Notes: generated by a model not told the origin, from the sequence alone. Positions 30,253 through 38,997 are shown, counted from the first letter of the stretch. The stretch: DNA of 64,000 nt from Limisphaerales bacterium (GCA_009773355.1 WRPG01000022.1:1-64000), one strand, 5' to 3'. Numbers and translations: made by a program.

Positions 30253-30359
30253 AAGCTGGGTTTCGTTCTCCGGTTCGCTTCTCGGTTAACCGACTTCAAC
30301 TTCCGGAAGCAGTCCGCCATAGCGATTCAATTCACCGTTTGTCCGAGAAAGTTTCACGA

Positions 30360-30761
30360 CTAAGTGAGCAGCGCCTTGAAGCCTGCCTGCTCGAAGTGAT
30401 GGTCGCCGGTCAGCGCGTCCTTCAGCCCGCGCTCCTGCATCACGACGAAGGAAATGCAGTCGGTGAGTGACCAGTCCTTGTCGGGGCGGGAAGAGTAGAG
30501 CTTCAGCCCACGCTCCCAAAGCTCCTCGCTGGCAGGGACAATCTCCATTCTTGGGTCATCCAGCAGAGACTGGTAAAACTGCACGAAGCCCGTCCGTTGC
30601 GTGGTTTTTCCAAAGGCATCAGCCAGTTCGGTCAGCACCCAAGAGGTTGTCAGCAACGCGCCGTCATAACTTGCCGACCAGTCTGTTGCCTGGGCGTGAT
30701 GAGCGTCCGTGGGGCAAAGAATCGCCAAGTAGAAGAAGGTGTCGGCGAAGACCGGCTTCAT
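30360..30761 (-). CDS. PIN-domain toxin (second TA module)
   Basis: 133 residues starting MKPVFADTFFYLAILCP. Expected PIN acidic residues are in FADTFFYL, VLTELADAF, SLTDCISFVV and ALTGDHHF. The same frame is open far upstream, but that part is the shadow of the DUF58 gene, so ATG 30761 is used; it overlaps the antitoxin stop by four bases. Probably a ribonuclease toxin. Confidence 0.88.
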   Translation of the reverse strand: MKPVFADTFFYLAILCPTDAHHAQATDWSASYDGALLTTSWVLTELADAFGKTTQRTGFVQFYQSLLDDPRMEIVPASEELWERGLKLYSSRPDKDWSLTDCISFVVMQERGLKDALTGDHHFEQAGFKALLT

Positions 30762-30976
30762 CGCTTGGGCGTGCCGTGGATGTAGTGGTCGTGCTGCTCG
30801 GCGAAGTCGGAGGGGAGCGGCGGCATCTTGGCGGCGATTTCGAGCAAGCGACGCGTGCGCTCGTTCATCGGCTTGCGCTCGGCCAGAGGGGAAACTTGAA
30901 CCTGCTCGCCCTCGCGGAGCTTCGCTTCGGGCGGCAGTTCGACCACGCCGTTTTTGACTGTGCCGATGTAGCTCAT
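30758..30976 (-). CDS. Antitoxin of the second PIN module (AF2212/AbrB-like)
   Basis: 72 residues. The N-terminal GTVKNGVVELPPEAKLREGE is a swapped-hairpin-like strand pattern found in AF2212-type and AbrB-like antitoxins. A basic helix and a DFAEQHDHYIHG tail follow, suited to bind the toxin. ATG 30976 is chosen over an upstream start at 31027. It overlaps the toxin start by four bases. Confidence 0.82.
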   Translation of the reverse strand: MSYIGTVKNGVVELPPEAKLREGEQVQVSPLAERKPMNERTRRLLEIAAKMPPLPSDFAEQHDHYIHGTPKR

Positions 30977-31041
30977 GGCTTTGTCCGTTGTTGGCGGGAA
31001 GGTAGTCGGCTTGGGCGCGGCCAGCAATGCGGTTTTTCCCG

Positions 31042-31959
31042 TCAGTGCGCCCCGACTTGATGCGCGCGCTCGGTGAGGAAGTCCGCCAGCACCTTGCCGG
31101 GTTCCTGGTCGGTGACGACCTCGCGGTAGTCGGCGTTGAATTCGAGGCAGGCCTGGCGGAGGCGGGCGCGGTGGGCGTCGAAGGCGCGGAGGTATTCGTC
31201 GCGCACCATCGCCGGCTCGGTGACGAGGCTGAAGGGGCTTTCCAAATCCTGGAAGCGCAGCGGACGGTCGAACTTAAACTCCATCTCCATCCGGTCGAGC
31301 AGGTGGAACACGGCGAGGTCGTGCTTCTGGAAGCGCAGGTGTTGCAGGCAGCCCAGCAGCGGCTCCAGCTCGCAGAAGAAGTCGGAGAACACGATGACCA
31401 GCGCGCGGCGGCGGATTTTCTCGGCGAGGTCGTGCAGCGCGCGGAGGATGGTGGTGGGGCCGCGAGGTTCGAGGGTTTCGAGGGCGTTGAGGATTTCCTG
31501 GAGGTGCGCGGGGTTGCGGCGCGGCGGGAGTTCAGGCGAAGTGTTTTCACCGACGCAGTAGAGGCCGGCGGCGTCGCCCTGCTGCACGGCGAGGTAGGCG
31601 AGCGTGCCGGCGAGCTGGCGGGCGAAGGCGAACTTGCTCGGGCCGGTCTTGCCCGCGAAGGCCATCGAGGCGCTGGCGTCGAGGATAAGGCAGCAGCGGA
31701 GGTTCGTGTCCGCCTCGAACTCCTTCATGTAGTAGCGGTCGGTGCGGCCCAGCACGCGCCAGTCGAGGCGGCGCAGGTCGTCGCCCGGCACGTAGCTGCG
31801 ATACTCGGCGAACTCGACGCTGGAGCCGCGGTGCGGGCTTTTGTGGTGGCCGGAGACGCTGCCCTCCATCGCGAAGCGCGACACCAGCGGCAGGTGCGCG
31901 AGCTGCGCAAGCACGCCGGCGTCGAGGAAGGAATGGGGTTTGGTGTCGGGGGCGGACAT
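31042..31959 (-). CDS. DUF58 domain protein
   Basis: 305 residues. The DUF58 signature is EFAEYRSYVPGDDLRRLDWR, then TDRYYMKEFEAD (about 50-85). A VWA-like fold follows, with the metal site LILDASASM and FSDFFCELEPLL. DUF58 proteins work with MoxR ATPases and Bat-type VWA proteins in a chaperone-like system at the membrane. ATG 31959 is preferred over one 15 bases upstream. MoxR is 1.3 kb upstream with an opposite-strand gene between. Confidence 0.9.
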   Translation of the reverse strand: MSAPDTKPHSFLDAGVLAQLAHLPLVSRFAMEGSVSGHHKSPHRGSSVEFAEYRSYVPGDDLRRLDWRVLGRTDRYYMKEFEADTNLRCCLILDASASMAFAGKTGPSKFAFARQLAGTLAYLAVQQGDAAGLYCVGENTSPELPPRRNPAHLQEILNALETLEPRGPTTILRALHDLAEKIRRRALVIVFSDFFCELEPLLGCLQHLRFQKHDLAVFHLLDRMEMEFKFDRPLRFQDLESPFSLVTEPAMVRDEYLRAFDAHRARLRQACLEFNADYREVVTDQEPGKVLADFLTERAHQVGAH

Positions 31960-32081
31960 TATCGGTTCAGACAACGCTGGGTGCAGGAAACGAACTGGAA
32001 CGTTTCGGCTCAGGAGTTTGCTCCTTGTGACGCAATCTTCGTGCTGTTAGCTTCTGCCTGATTTGAAGAGACGCTAGTGTC

Positions 32082-33260
32082 ATGAGCGAAGGTAAATCAA
32101 GTTCTGATCTCACAGGGACGGTAAAGCCGTTTACGGTTTACGACGTATTCGGATACCTCGTTCCCGGGGTCACACTATTGGCCTGCATCTACGCGTTCGA
32201 GGAGGCTGCAAAGTCTTTTCTCGGTGCCCATGCACCAATGCACTCGCTTCTGACCCGGCTCTCGCCTGCGAAGGACGCGCCGGCCTTCGCTCAAGCGTGC
32301 GTGACAATTGTGGCTGTCGTGTTCACGTATGTGCTTGGTCACGCTATCGCCGGTGTGTCGAGTCTGTGTATCGACAGGATATTGATACAAAAGGGGCATG
32401 GCTATCCATACGAGGCACTCCTCCGTGTGCCCGGCGAGCACACTCGACACCGGGTTGTATGCGAACGAGAATTTTACAAGGGCACCTTTTTCTGGCTCAA
32501 CTTTGCTGCGTGGCTCTTTCTGCTCGCCGCTCTCGGGATTTGGCCGAAAGCATTGCACTATGTAGCTTGGATTGCAGTCCTCTCTCTCTGTTTTGCAATT
32601 GCTGGGAAGCAAGTGCTCAAGAAATTCTACCCCCGGCGCGTCAACAAACCAAGGCCCGCCGGGACTGACTGGATAGCTCCCACAAGAGTCGAGTTGATAG
32701 TTGGGCTCGTGAAGGCTTTTTCCGCACCCTACAATCTCACAGCCAGCATCATTCGTAGTTATCTGCGGAGTCGAGACTTGGATGGCAACATTGCCCAGAA
32801 GTATCGGGAGTTTTTTTATGAGCGTTTCCAAATGAAGGCCGAGGACGCCGGAAGCAACAATTATTGGCTGCCCTATTTTTACGTCGCCGAGAAGTCGCCA
32901 CAGCTTGCGCGGACGCTCGACAGTTGGTTCCAGCAATACAGTTTTGCAAGGAACGCCGCTACCGCGTTCCACATGGCTTTCGCTTACATGGTGATTTCAG
33001 TTTGGACCACGCAGACCCTCCATAGCCAAACTCCTGCTTCCGCAACTGCAACCACATGTTTGCTTGGAGTAGCCGGGCTGTTTTTTAGCTTATCCGTAGT
33101 GATGCTAATTCGTTACTACTACCTTTACGCTACCTACTACAGCAAAGCTCTCTTCCGAAGCTTCGTTTATCTCAATCTAGGGGACGCTCCCGCAGCCAAA
33201 CTGGTTCAGCCCGGCTTGAACATTCAAGCGGTATCTGATACTGAGCATCCCTCTATTTAG
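32082..33260 (+). CDS. Multi-pass membrane protein, unrecognised
   Basis: 392 residues with about six hydrophobic segments: an N-terminal pair (VFGYLVPGVTLLACIY, then VTIVAVVFTYVLGHAIAG), a middle pair (about 135-175), and a C-terminal pair (about 290-345). The N-terminal YDVFGYLVPG pattern is reminiscent of hypothetical membrane proteins often seen in accessory regions; this is only an impression. Base composition is visibly less GC-rich than its neighbours, and the gene runs opposite to the moxR and DUF58 genes it separates. Function unknown; likely acquired. Confidence 0.72.
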   Translation: MSEGKSSSDLTGTVKPFTVYDVFGYLVPGVTLLACIYAFEEAAKSFLGAHAPMHSLLTRLSPAKDAPAFAQACVTIVAVVFTYVLGHAIAGVSSLCIDRILIQKGHGYPYEALLRVPGEHTRHRVVCEREFYKGTFFWLNFAAWLFLLAALGIWPKALHYVAWIAVLSLCFAIAGKQVLKKFYPRRVNKPRPAGTDWIAPTRVELIVGLVKAFSAPYNLTASIIRSYLRSRDLDGNIAQKYREFFYERFQMKAEDAGSNNYWLPYFYVAEKSPQLARTLDSWFQQYSFARNAATAFHMAFAYMVISVWTTQTLHSQTPASATATTCLLGVAGLFFSLSVVMLIRYYYLYATYYSKALFRSFVYLNLGDAPAAKLVQPGLNIQAVSDTEHPSI

Positions 33261-33282
33261 CGGCCGAAAAACGCGGCCGCTG

Positions 33283-34341
33283 TCATCGATTTCGCATCAC
33301 GGGTTGCGTTTCCTTCCCACGCAATTCCCCCAACAGCCGCTCAATAATCTTCGGACTCGTCACGCCTTCGGTCTGCGCTTGGAAGTTGGTCAGGATGCGG
33401 TGCGTAAGCACGGGCTGGGCGACGGCTTCGATGTCTTCCATGCGGACGAGGTAGCTGCCGTTGAGAACGGCGTGGGCCTTCGCGCCGCGGATGAGGTATT
33501 GCACGGCGCGCGGGCCAGCTCCCCAGGTGACCCACTTCTTGATCCACGCGGGCGCGGACTCGTCGGCGGGACGGGTCATGCGGACGAGTTCCACGGCGGT
33601 GTCGTAGATGTGGTCGGGCACGGGCACGCGCTGGATGAGCTGCTGGAACGCGAGAACCTGCTCGCCGCTGATGAGCTTCTCCAGCGCGGCGGGTGCGTTT
33701 CCGGTGGTGGCGCGGGCAATCTGTCGCTCCTCCTCCATGCTCGGGTAATGCACGTGGATGAAGAACATGAAGCGGTCGAGCTGCGCTTCGGGAAGCTGGT
33801 AGGTGCCTTCCTGCTCGATGGGATTCTGCGTGGCGAGGACGAAGAACGGCTCGGGCAGTTTGAAGACCTTGCCGCTGGCCGTGACCTTGTGCTCCTGCAT
33901 GGCTTCGAGCAGCGCGGACTGCGTCTTGGGCGGCGTGCGGTTGATTTCGTCGGCGAGGACGATGTTTGAGAACAACGGGCCTTTCAGGAAGACGAAGGCA
34001 CGTTTGCCGGGCTGGTCGGTCTCCTGGAGGATGTCAGTGCCGGTGATGTCGCTGGGCATCAGGTCGGGTGTGAACTGGATGCGGTTGAACTGAAGATTCA
34101 TCACCTCGGCGAGCGCGTGGACCATGGTGGTTTTGGCGAGACCGGGCACACCCATGAGCAGCGCGTGCCCACGTGAGAGAATGGCGATAAGCAGCTCCTC
34201 AATGACCGCCTCCTGGCCGATGATGACCTTCGCGACCTCGGCACGGAGCTGCGCGTGGAGCGTGCGCATCGCGTCAATGGCGGCGACATCGGCATCGGAG
34301 ACTTGCGGCGGGAGCGAAGCGGGAGCGGGAGCGTCAGGCAT
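33283..34341 (-). CDS. MoxR-family AAA+ ATPase
   Basis: 352 residues. Walker A GVPGLAKTT (near 63-71), Walker B VLADEINRTPPKTQSALLEAM (near 126), sensor 1 LATQNPIEQEGTYQLPEAQ and the C-terminal lid are all visible. MoxR ATPases remodel or activate protein partners, usually with DUF58 and VWA proteins. ATG 34341 is used; the open frame extends upstream without family similarity. It is divergent from the response regulator gene. Confidence 0.94.
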   Translation of the reverse strand: MPDAPAPASLPPQVSDADVAAIDAMRTLHAQLRAEVAKVIIGQEAVIEELLIAILSRGHALLMGVPGLAKTTMVHALAEVMNLQFNRIQFTPDLMPSDITGTDILQETDQPGKRAFVFLKGPLFSNIVLADEINRTPPKTQSALLEAMQEHKVTASGKVFKLPEPFFVLATQNPIEQEGTYQLPEAQLDRFMFFIHVHYPSMEEERQIARATTGNAPAALEKLISGEQVLAFQQLIQRVPVPDHIYDTAVELVRMTRPADESAPAWIKKWVTWGAGPRAVQYLIRGAKAHAVLNGSYLVRMEDIEAVAQPVLTHRILTNFQAQTEGVTSPKIIERLLGELRGKETQPVMRNR

Positions 34342-34478
34342 GGCTTGGTGGTGAATTTGCGGCGGACTGTAGCGGCGGGGTGAAGGGGTGCAAAGGAGTT
34401 TCACCGCCGCTGCCGCACGCGCTGCTTGACGCGCCCCGGCCTTCTTGGAAGTCTCCCGTCGCTTCACAGCCCAAGCAC

Positions 34479-35069
34479 ATGAAAGTCCTGATCGTTGAAG
34501 ATGACCCGGTGGTCCGGCGGATCCTCGAAGACCTGCTGACCCGCTGGCAATACGAGGTGGTGAGCACCACCAACGGCGAGCAGGCCATCCAGGCGCTCCA
34601 AGTCGAGAACCCTCCCCGGCTCGCGGTGATTGACTGGCAGATGCCCGGCATGGACGGCGTGGAGCTGTGCTGCCGCGCCCGCCACCAGCTCAAGCTCTCG
34701 CCGCTCTACATGATCCTGCTCACCATCCGGGGCGGGAAGGCGAACATCGTGCAGGGCCTCGAATCCGGCGCGGACGACTACATCACCAAGCCCTTCGATC
34801 AGGAGGAGTTGAAAGCCCGCGTCCAGGTCGGCGCGCGCGTGGTGCACCTCCAGACCGAGCTGGCCGCGCGCGTGAAGGATCTCGAGGCCGCGCTCGATCA
34901 CGTCAAACAGCTTCAGGGCCTGCTGCCCATCTGCTGCTACTGCAAGAAAATCCGCGACGACCGGAACTACTGGCACGAGGTCGAGTCCTACATCACGACG
35001 CACTCGCAGGCCAAGTTCACCCACGGCATCTGCCCGGAGTGCTACCAGAAGGTCGTGCAGCAGATTTAG
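34479..35069 (+). CDS. Response regulator with C-terminal CxxC...CxxC module
   Basis: 196 residues. Receiver domain 1-120: acidic EDD at the N terminus, phospho-acceptor D52 in AVIDWQMPGMDG and a conserved lysine in ITKPF. A coiled linker (ELAARVKDLEAALDHVKQLQ) leads to a short module with LPICCYCKKIRDDRNYW and GICPECY, two CxxC pairs that may bind a metal. This module is found after receiver or PAS domains in other bacteria. There is no DNA-binding domain, so the output is unclear. No partner kinase is adjacent. Confidence 0.88.
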   Translation: MKVLIVEDDPVVRRILEDLLTRWQYEVVSTTNGEQAIQALQVENPPRLAVIDWQMPGMDGVELCCRARHQLKLSPLYMILLTIRGGKANIVQGLESGADDYITKPFDQEELKARVQVGARVVHLQTELAARVKDLEAALDHVKQLQGLLPICCYCKKIRDDRNYWHEVESYITTHSQAKFTHGICPECYQKVVQQI

Positions 35070-35175
35070 CCCGCTGGCCGGATTGGGCCGCGGAGTTCCT
35101 GGCTGGCTGCCTCGGCGGTCAACTTCCCGCAAGTTTTAGTCGCCCCCTCTTGCCCGTGTCGTTACGTTGCGCGCG

Positions 35176-36141
35176 ATGAAAACCGTGTTCCATTCCGCCG
35201 TTCGCCTCGTCGCGCTGCTGGCCGTTCTCGCCCCGTTGCTCGGCCACGCGCAGAAAAGCTATTCCTTCGGGATGATTGCCAAGTCGCAGGGCAACATGTT
35301 CTTCCTCGCCGCCCGCGCCGGAGCCGAGGACATGGCGAAGGAACTCGGCGCCAAGCACGGCATCAGAATCAAAATTGACTGGCGCACGCCCAACGAGGAG
35401 GACGCCCAGCGCCAGGCCGAGTTCATCGAGCAGCTCCTGCTTGCGGGCACCGACGGCGTCATCATCTCCTGCTCCGACGCGAACAAGCTGACCGACGCCA
35501 TCAACAAGGCCGACCGCCAAGGCGTGCCGGTCGTGACCTTCTCCGGCGACGCGCCCGCGAGCCGGCGCTTCGTGAGCATCGGCATTGATGACTTTCAGTG
35601 CGGCGAGCGGACCTTCGTCGAGCTGGCGAAGCTGATGGGCGGCAAGGGCACGGTCGCTGCGATTGACGGCAATCCCAACGCGCAAAACCTCCAGCAGCGC
35701 GCCGCCGGTTTCCGCGCTGCGGCCAAGCGCTCGCCCGGCATCAGGATTCTCGACATCTACTACCACAAGGAGACGCCGCAGGACGCTGTCGCCAAGATCG
35801 AGCAAGTGCAGCAGTCGAACCCCGACATCACCGGCTGGGGTTTGCTGGGCGGCTGGCCGCTTTTCACCGACAACGCGCTCAAGTGGCCCGCCGGCGCCGT
35901 CAAGTGCGTCTCCGTGGACGCCCTCCCGCCGCAGCTTGCCTACGTCCGCAGCGGCCATGTGGAAATGCTCCTGGCCCAGGACGTGTATGGCTACGGCCAG
36001 CGCGCCGTGCAGCACCTCGTCAACAAGCTGCACCTCAAGAAAAGCCCCGGCTCCCCGCAGGACGTGACCCCGCTCATCGCCGTCACCAAGGCGAACGTGG
36101 ACGCCTACGCGAAGAACTGGGAGAAGTGGCTGCCCAAGTAG
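35176..36141 (+). CDS. Periplasmic sugar-binding protein (Peripla_BP_4 family)
   Basis: 321 residues. The signal peptide HSAVRLVALLAVLAPLLGHA is followed by the two-lobed ribose-binding-type fold: SFGMIAKSQGNMFFLAARAG, then DGVIISCSDANKLTDAINKA, then GVPVVTFSGDAP and IGIDDFQCGERTFVELAKLM. ATG 35176 follows a GCGCG start region; an in-frame ATG nine bases earlier is possible. No permease or ATPase genes are adjacent, so it is an orphan solute-binding protein or a sensor partner. Confidence 0.88.
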   Translation: MKTVFHSAVRLVALLAVLAPLLGHAQKSYSFGMIAKSQGNMFFLAARAGAEDMAKELGAKHGIRIKIDWRTPNEEDAQRQAEFIEQLLLAGTDGVIISCSDANKLTDAINKADRQGVPVVTFSGDAPASRRFVSIGIDDFQCGERTFVELAKLMGGKGTVAAIDGNPNAQNLQQRAAGFRAAAKRSPGIRILDIYYHKETPQDAVAKIEQVQQSNPDITGWGLLGGWPLFTDNALKWPAGAVKCVSVDALPPQLAYVRSGHVEMLLAQDVYGYGQRAVQHLVNKLHLKKSPGSPQDVTPLIAVTKANVDAYAKNWEKWLPK

Positions 36142-36199
36142 CCGTTTCCGGCGGCCCGCGCGCCCGGATTCCCCCGCTGGTAATGGAACAAATAAGCAG

Positions 36200-36230
36200 T
36201 TGCCAAACGTCGGGGTTTTCCCCATATAGG
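36200..36230 (+). promoter_or_regulatory. Possible promoter for the RRM gene
   Basis: TTGCCA at 36200-36205 and TATAGG at 36225-36230 could be -35 and -10 boxes, although the 19-bp spacing is long. It would give an untranslated leader of roughly 120 nt before the RRM gene, which has an AGGAGC ribosome-binding site. Low-confidence motif match. Confidence 0.25.
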
Positions 36231-36356
36231 CTGCCGCATTCGGTCGCGCCGGTTGCAGGATTTGGTGAATCGTCAGGTGAACGTGGTTCAGTGATGATTT
36301 GAAACCCGGTGGTCGGGAACAGTCGGAGCAGTAGGAGCGACAGGAGCAAATCATCA

Positions 36357-36749
36357 ATGAACAACAAACTGTTCGTCGGCAACCTCGCGTTCGCCACGAC
36401 CGAGAACGACCTGCAGGACGCCTTCGCCGCGTTCGGCACGGTCATGGAAGTCAACCTCATGCTCGACCGCATGACCGGCAAGTCCCGTGGCTTCGCCTTC
36501 GTCACCATGTCCACGCCCGAGGAGGCCCAGAAGGCCATCGAAGGCATGCACGGCAAGAACGTCGGCGGCCGCGACCTCACCGTGAACATCGCCCGCCCCC
36601 GTGAAGAGCGGCCGGGCGGCGGTGGCGGCGGCTATCGCGGCGGTGGCGGTGGCGGTGGCGGCGGCTACCGTGGCGGTGGCGGCGGTGGCGGCGGCTATCG
36701 CGGGGATCGCGGCGGCGAACGCCGCGAGCGCGGCGGCGACCGTTACTAA
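36357..36749 (+). CDS. RRM RNA-binding protein with glycine-rich tail
   Basis: 130 residues. A single RRM spans about 3-80: RNP2 LFVGNL at 5-10, RNP1 RGFAFVTM near 41. The tail (about 85-130) is made of GGGGGYRGG repeats with arginines, like RGG boxes of eukaryotic and cyanobacterial glycine-rich RNA-binding proteins. Such bacterial proteins are often cold-induced and bind RNA or chaperone it. ATG 36357 is used, after an AGGAGC site; upstream in-frame codons are poor. Confidence 0.93.
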   Translation: MNNKLFVGNLAFATTENDLQDAFAAFGTVMEVNLMLDRMTGKSRGFAFVTMSTPEEAQKAIEGMHGKNVGGRDLTVNIARPREERPGGGGGGYRGGGGGGGGGYRGGGGGGGGYRGDRGGERRERGGDRY

Positions 36750-36768
36750 TCGCGTCTGAGATTTCGCA

Positions 36769-36807
36769 CGCGGGCGGCTGGTGACAGCCGCCCGCGTTTT
36801 GCTTTTT
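36769..36807 (+). terminator. Rho-independent terminator after the RRM gene
   Basis: A 12-bp stem CGCGGGCGGCTG pairs with CAGCCGCCCGCG around a GTGA loop (36769-36796) and is followed by TTTTGCTTTTT. It starts 20 bp past the RRM stop codon. Confidence 0.92.
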
Positions 36808-36897
36808 CCGCCTGCCTGGCCCGTGCCTGGGCGACAACGCGGCAGCCCAACGAGAGGTTTGCGCCCGCGCCGGCCCTCGGTTACGTTCGCCCCACTT

Positions 36898-37353
36898 ATG
36901 CGCAAACTGTTTTGCTCCCTCGCCATCACGCTCGCGCTCCTGCCGAGCGGTCTCGCCGCCGACCTCACCTGGCTCACCGATCTGCCCAAGGCCAAGGAGC
37001 AGGCCAAGGCTCAGGGCAGGCTGGTCTTGCTGGATTTCACCGGGTCGGACTTCTGCTCCAGTTGCATCCGGCTTCACAAAGAGGTGTTTGCGACCAAGGA
37101 GTTCGCCGAATACGCGAAGAAGCGGCTCGTGCTCATGGAGCTGGATTTCCCGCTCAAAAAGAAGCAGCCCGACGCGCTCAAGGAAGCCAACGCGGCGCTG
37201 GCCAAGGAGTTCAAGGTGGACGGCTACCCGACGCTCATCGTGCTCGCGTCGGACGGCAAGAAGCTCGGCGAGGTGGAGTTCGACCTGTTCGACGCGACGG
37301 CGAAGGACTTGATCACCGGCATCGAGAAGCTCGTGAAGCCGGCCAAGAAATAG
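36898..37353 (+). CDS. Secreted thioredoxin-fold protein
   Basis: 151 residues. A signal peptide (KLFCSLAITLALLPSGLAA) is followed by a thioredoxin-like domain with the redox motif FCSSC (near 43-47) in DFTGSDFCSSCIRLHKEV and a cis-proline loop VDGYPTLIVL. It resembles thioredoxin_7/DUF255-like periplasmic disulfide reductases. ATG 36898 is chosen because the upstream frame is not family-like. One base separates its stop codon from the tag ATG, so the two are likely coupled. Confidence 0.9.
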   Translation: MRKLFCSLAITLALLPSGLAADLTWLTDLPKAKEQAKAQGRLVLLDFTGSDFCSSCIRLHKEVFATKEFAEYAKKRLVLMELDFPLKKKQPDALKEANAALAKEFKVDGYPTLIVLASDGKKLGEVEFDLFDATAKDLITGIEKLVKPAKK

Positions 37354-37354
37354 C

Positions 37355-37921
37355 ATGAGCCGCTGCGCTTGGGCGAAGACGGAGCTGTCCATCCCCTACC
37401 ACGACCGCGAGTGGGGCGTGCCGGTGCATGGCGACTGGGTGCTCTTCGAGTTCCTCAACCTCGAAGGCGCGCAGGCGGGCCTGAGCTGGGAGACGATCCT
37501 CAAGAAGCGCGAGACCTACCGCGCGGCCTTCGACCAGTGGGACGCCCGGAAGATCGCCCGCTACGACACGAAGAAGGTGGCGGAACTGCTCGCCAACCCC
37601 GGCATTGTGCGCAACCGGCTCAAGGTGGCGGCGACGATTGCCAACGCGCAGGCGTTCCTCGCCGTGCAAAAGGAGTTCGGCAGCTTCGACAAGTTCCTGT
37701 GGCAGTTCGTCGGCGGGAAGCCGATCCAGAACGCGCGCGGGGGCCTGAAGGACATTCCTCCGCGCACAGCGGAGGCGGAGGCGATGAGCAAGGCGCTGCT
37801 CAAGCGCGGGTTCAAGTTCGTCGGCCCGACGATTTGCTACGCGCTGATGCAGGCGGTCGGGATGGTGAATGACCACTGCGTGGACTGCCCGAGGTGGCGG
37901 CAGTTGGGCGGACGACGATGA
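37355..37921 (+). CDS. tag: DNA-3-methyladenine glycosylase I
   Basis: 188 residues. Tag removes 3-methyladenine from alkylated DNA in base excision repair. The zinc ligands are recognisable: C4 in MSRCAWA, H16 in PYHDREWG, H174 and C178 in MVNDHCVDCPRW. The LFEFLNLEGAQAGLSWETIL and FVGPTICYALMQAVGMVNDH blocks are canonical. The next small gene starts in its stop codon (ATGA). Confidence 0.95.
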   Translation: MSRCAWAKTELSIPYHDREWGVPVHGDWVLFEFLNLEGAQAGLSWETILKKRETYRAAFDQWDARKIARYDTKKVAELLANPGIVRNRLKVAATIANAQAFLAVQKEFGSFDKFLWQFVGGKPIQNARGGLKDIPPRTAEAEAMSKALLKRGFKFVGPTICYALMQAVGMVNDHCVDCPRWRQLGGRR

Positions 37922-38139
37922 ACGTGGACACGCTTTGGGCCTCGATGCTCTGGGGAGCGGTCGGCAGCGGCTTCGCCCTCTACGGCAAGAAGCAGGGCCG
38001 GCCGGTGCCGATGATCGGCGGGCTGGTGGTGATCGGGGCGACCTACTTCTGCGAGACGGCGCTGGTGATGTCGGTCGTGGGTGTCGGGTTGATCGCCGGC
38101 ATCTGGTGGCTGACGAAGCAGGGCTTTGGCGAGAACTGA
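37918..38139 (+). CDS. Small two-helix membrane protein
   Basis: 73 residues. Hydrophobic helices lie at about 8-25 (SMLWGAVGSGFALYG) and 31-60, with a glycine-rich character and a short KQGFGEN tail. Its ATG overlaps the tag stop codon by four bases. No function can be assigned; similar small membrane proteins are common near unrelated genes. Confidence 0.65.
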   Translation: MNVDTLWASMLWGAVGSGFALYGKKQGRPVPMIGGLVVIGATYFCETALVMSVVGVGLIAGIWWLTKQGFGEN

Positions 38140-38156
38140 AGCGTCCGCACGCCGAA

Positions 38157-38993
38157 TTACCGGAAATAGTCAGGCACTGATTGGGCTTGGTATTTTCGCC
38201 AGCCGGTGATGCGCAGACACAAGCCCCGCCACAAGGCACGCATCAGGACCGGCAGAAGCCAAATGAAGAATTGGGGGCTGAAAATCCAGCACGCCATGGA
38301 TTTTTGGCGATTTACTTCGACCGGAAAGCGATGAAACAGCTCAAGGCCCATCTCCTTTTTCAACCCGTCCAACTCCTCTTGTTTGAATGAGGAATAAGCT
38401 GCAAACGTTGCCGCACTAACAAGAATCCGGTGCCGTTTGTCGCCAGCCTCCTCATTTCGGAAGAACTTGGTCACCGAACCTCGAGGTTTTATCAACCGTG
38501 AGTAGCTCTCACCGAAGCACATGATCCAGTTCACTCTGGTCAGTCCGAGGCCGATCCCAAGGGGAGTCTGATACTCGCCAACCCTTTCCCTGCCGCCGTA
38601 GACAATCACGTATTCCAAATCGAATGACTCGATCAAAGTAATCGCCAGTTGTAGTAATTGCTCCAACTCCATCTGCTCCATTACATCAATGCTGACATAC
38701 GAGGGCGGAAATTCGTAGCCAGAGCGGCGATAAGCTTGATTGTCGATGTCTGCGGCAAAGCGATCGCGTGTGTAAAAGGAAACGCATCTGTGTTGGTTCA
38801 ACTTCTGCAATCCAGACGTGAATCTAAACTGCGCTCCTTCTGTGCGACGTGATCCGGCCGCGAGAGAAAAATGAAAATCCTTCGTCTTGAAAGTCGTCTC
38901 GGCTATCCGAACAAGAGATTTTAACTCAGCTTCTCCGTTGATTTCGCGCCTGCTGTAACCGACCAACGTTATGTGGCCACTCCAGTCAGGCAT
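38157..38993 (-). CDS. Hypothetical protein with C-terminal hydrophobic helix, lower GC
   Basis: 278 residues with no motif I recognise. The N-terminal two thirds reads as a soluble alpha/beta protein. A single hydrophobic stretch near 233-255 (WIFSPQFFIWLLPVLMRALW) suggests membrane association. The DNA is less GC-rich than its neighbours. It starts four bases after the preceding 78-codon gene, so it is probably transcribed at the end of the rpmH-yidC-khpB run. It could be an accessory gene recruited there. Confidence 0.65.
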   Translation of the reverse strand: MPDWSGHITLVGYSRREINGEAELKSLVRIAETTFKTKDFHFSLAAGSRRTEGAQFRFTSGLQKLNQHRCVSFYTRDRFAADIDNQAYRRSGYEFPPSYVSIDVMEQMELEQLLQLAITLIESFDLEYVIVYGGRERVGEYQTPLGIGLGLTRVNWIMCFGESYSRLIKPRGSVTKFFRNEEAGDKRHRILVSAATFAAYSSFKQEELDGLKKEMGLELFHRFPVEVNRQKSMACWIFSPQFFIWLLPVLMRALWRGLCLRITGWRKYQAQSVPDYFR

Positions 38994-38997
38994 GCGT

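Noticed and set aside
31042-31550. A 396-codon fusion of a PIN domain with an upstream part
   Set aside because: The upstream part lies over the DUF58 gene in another frame; the PIN protein starts at 30761.
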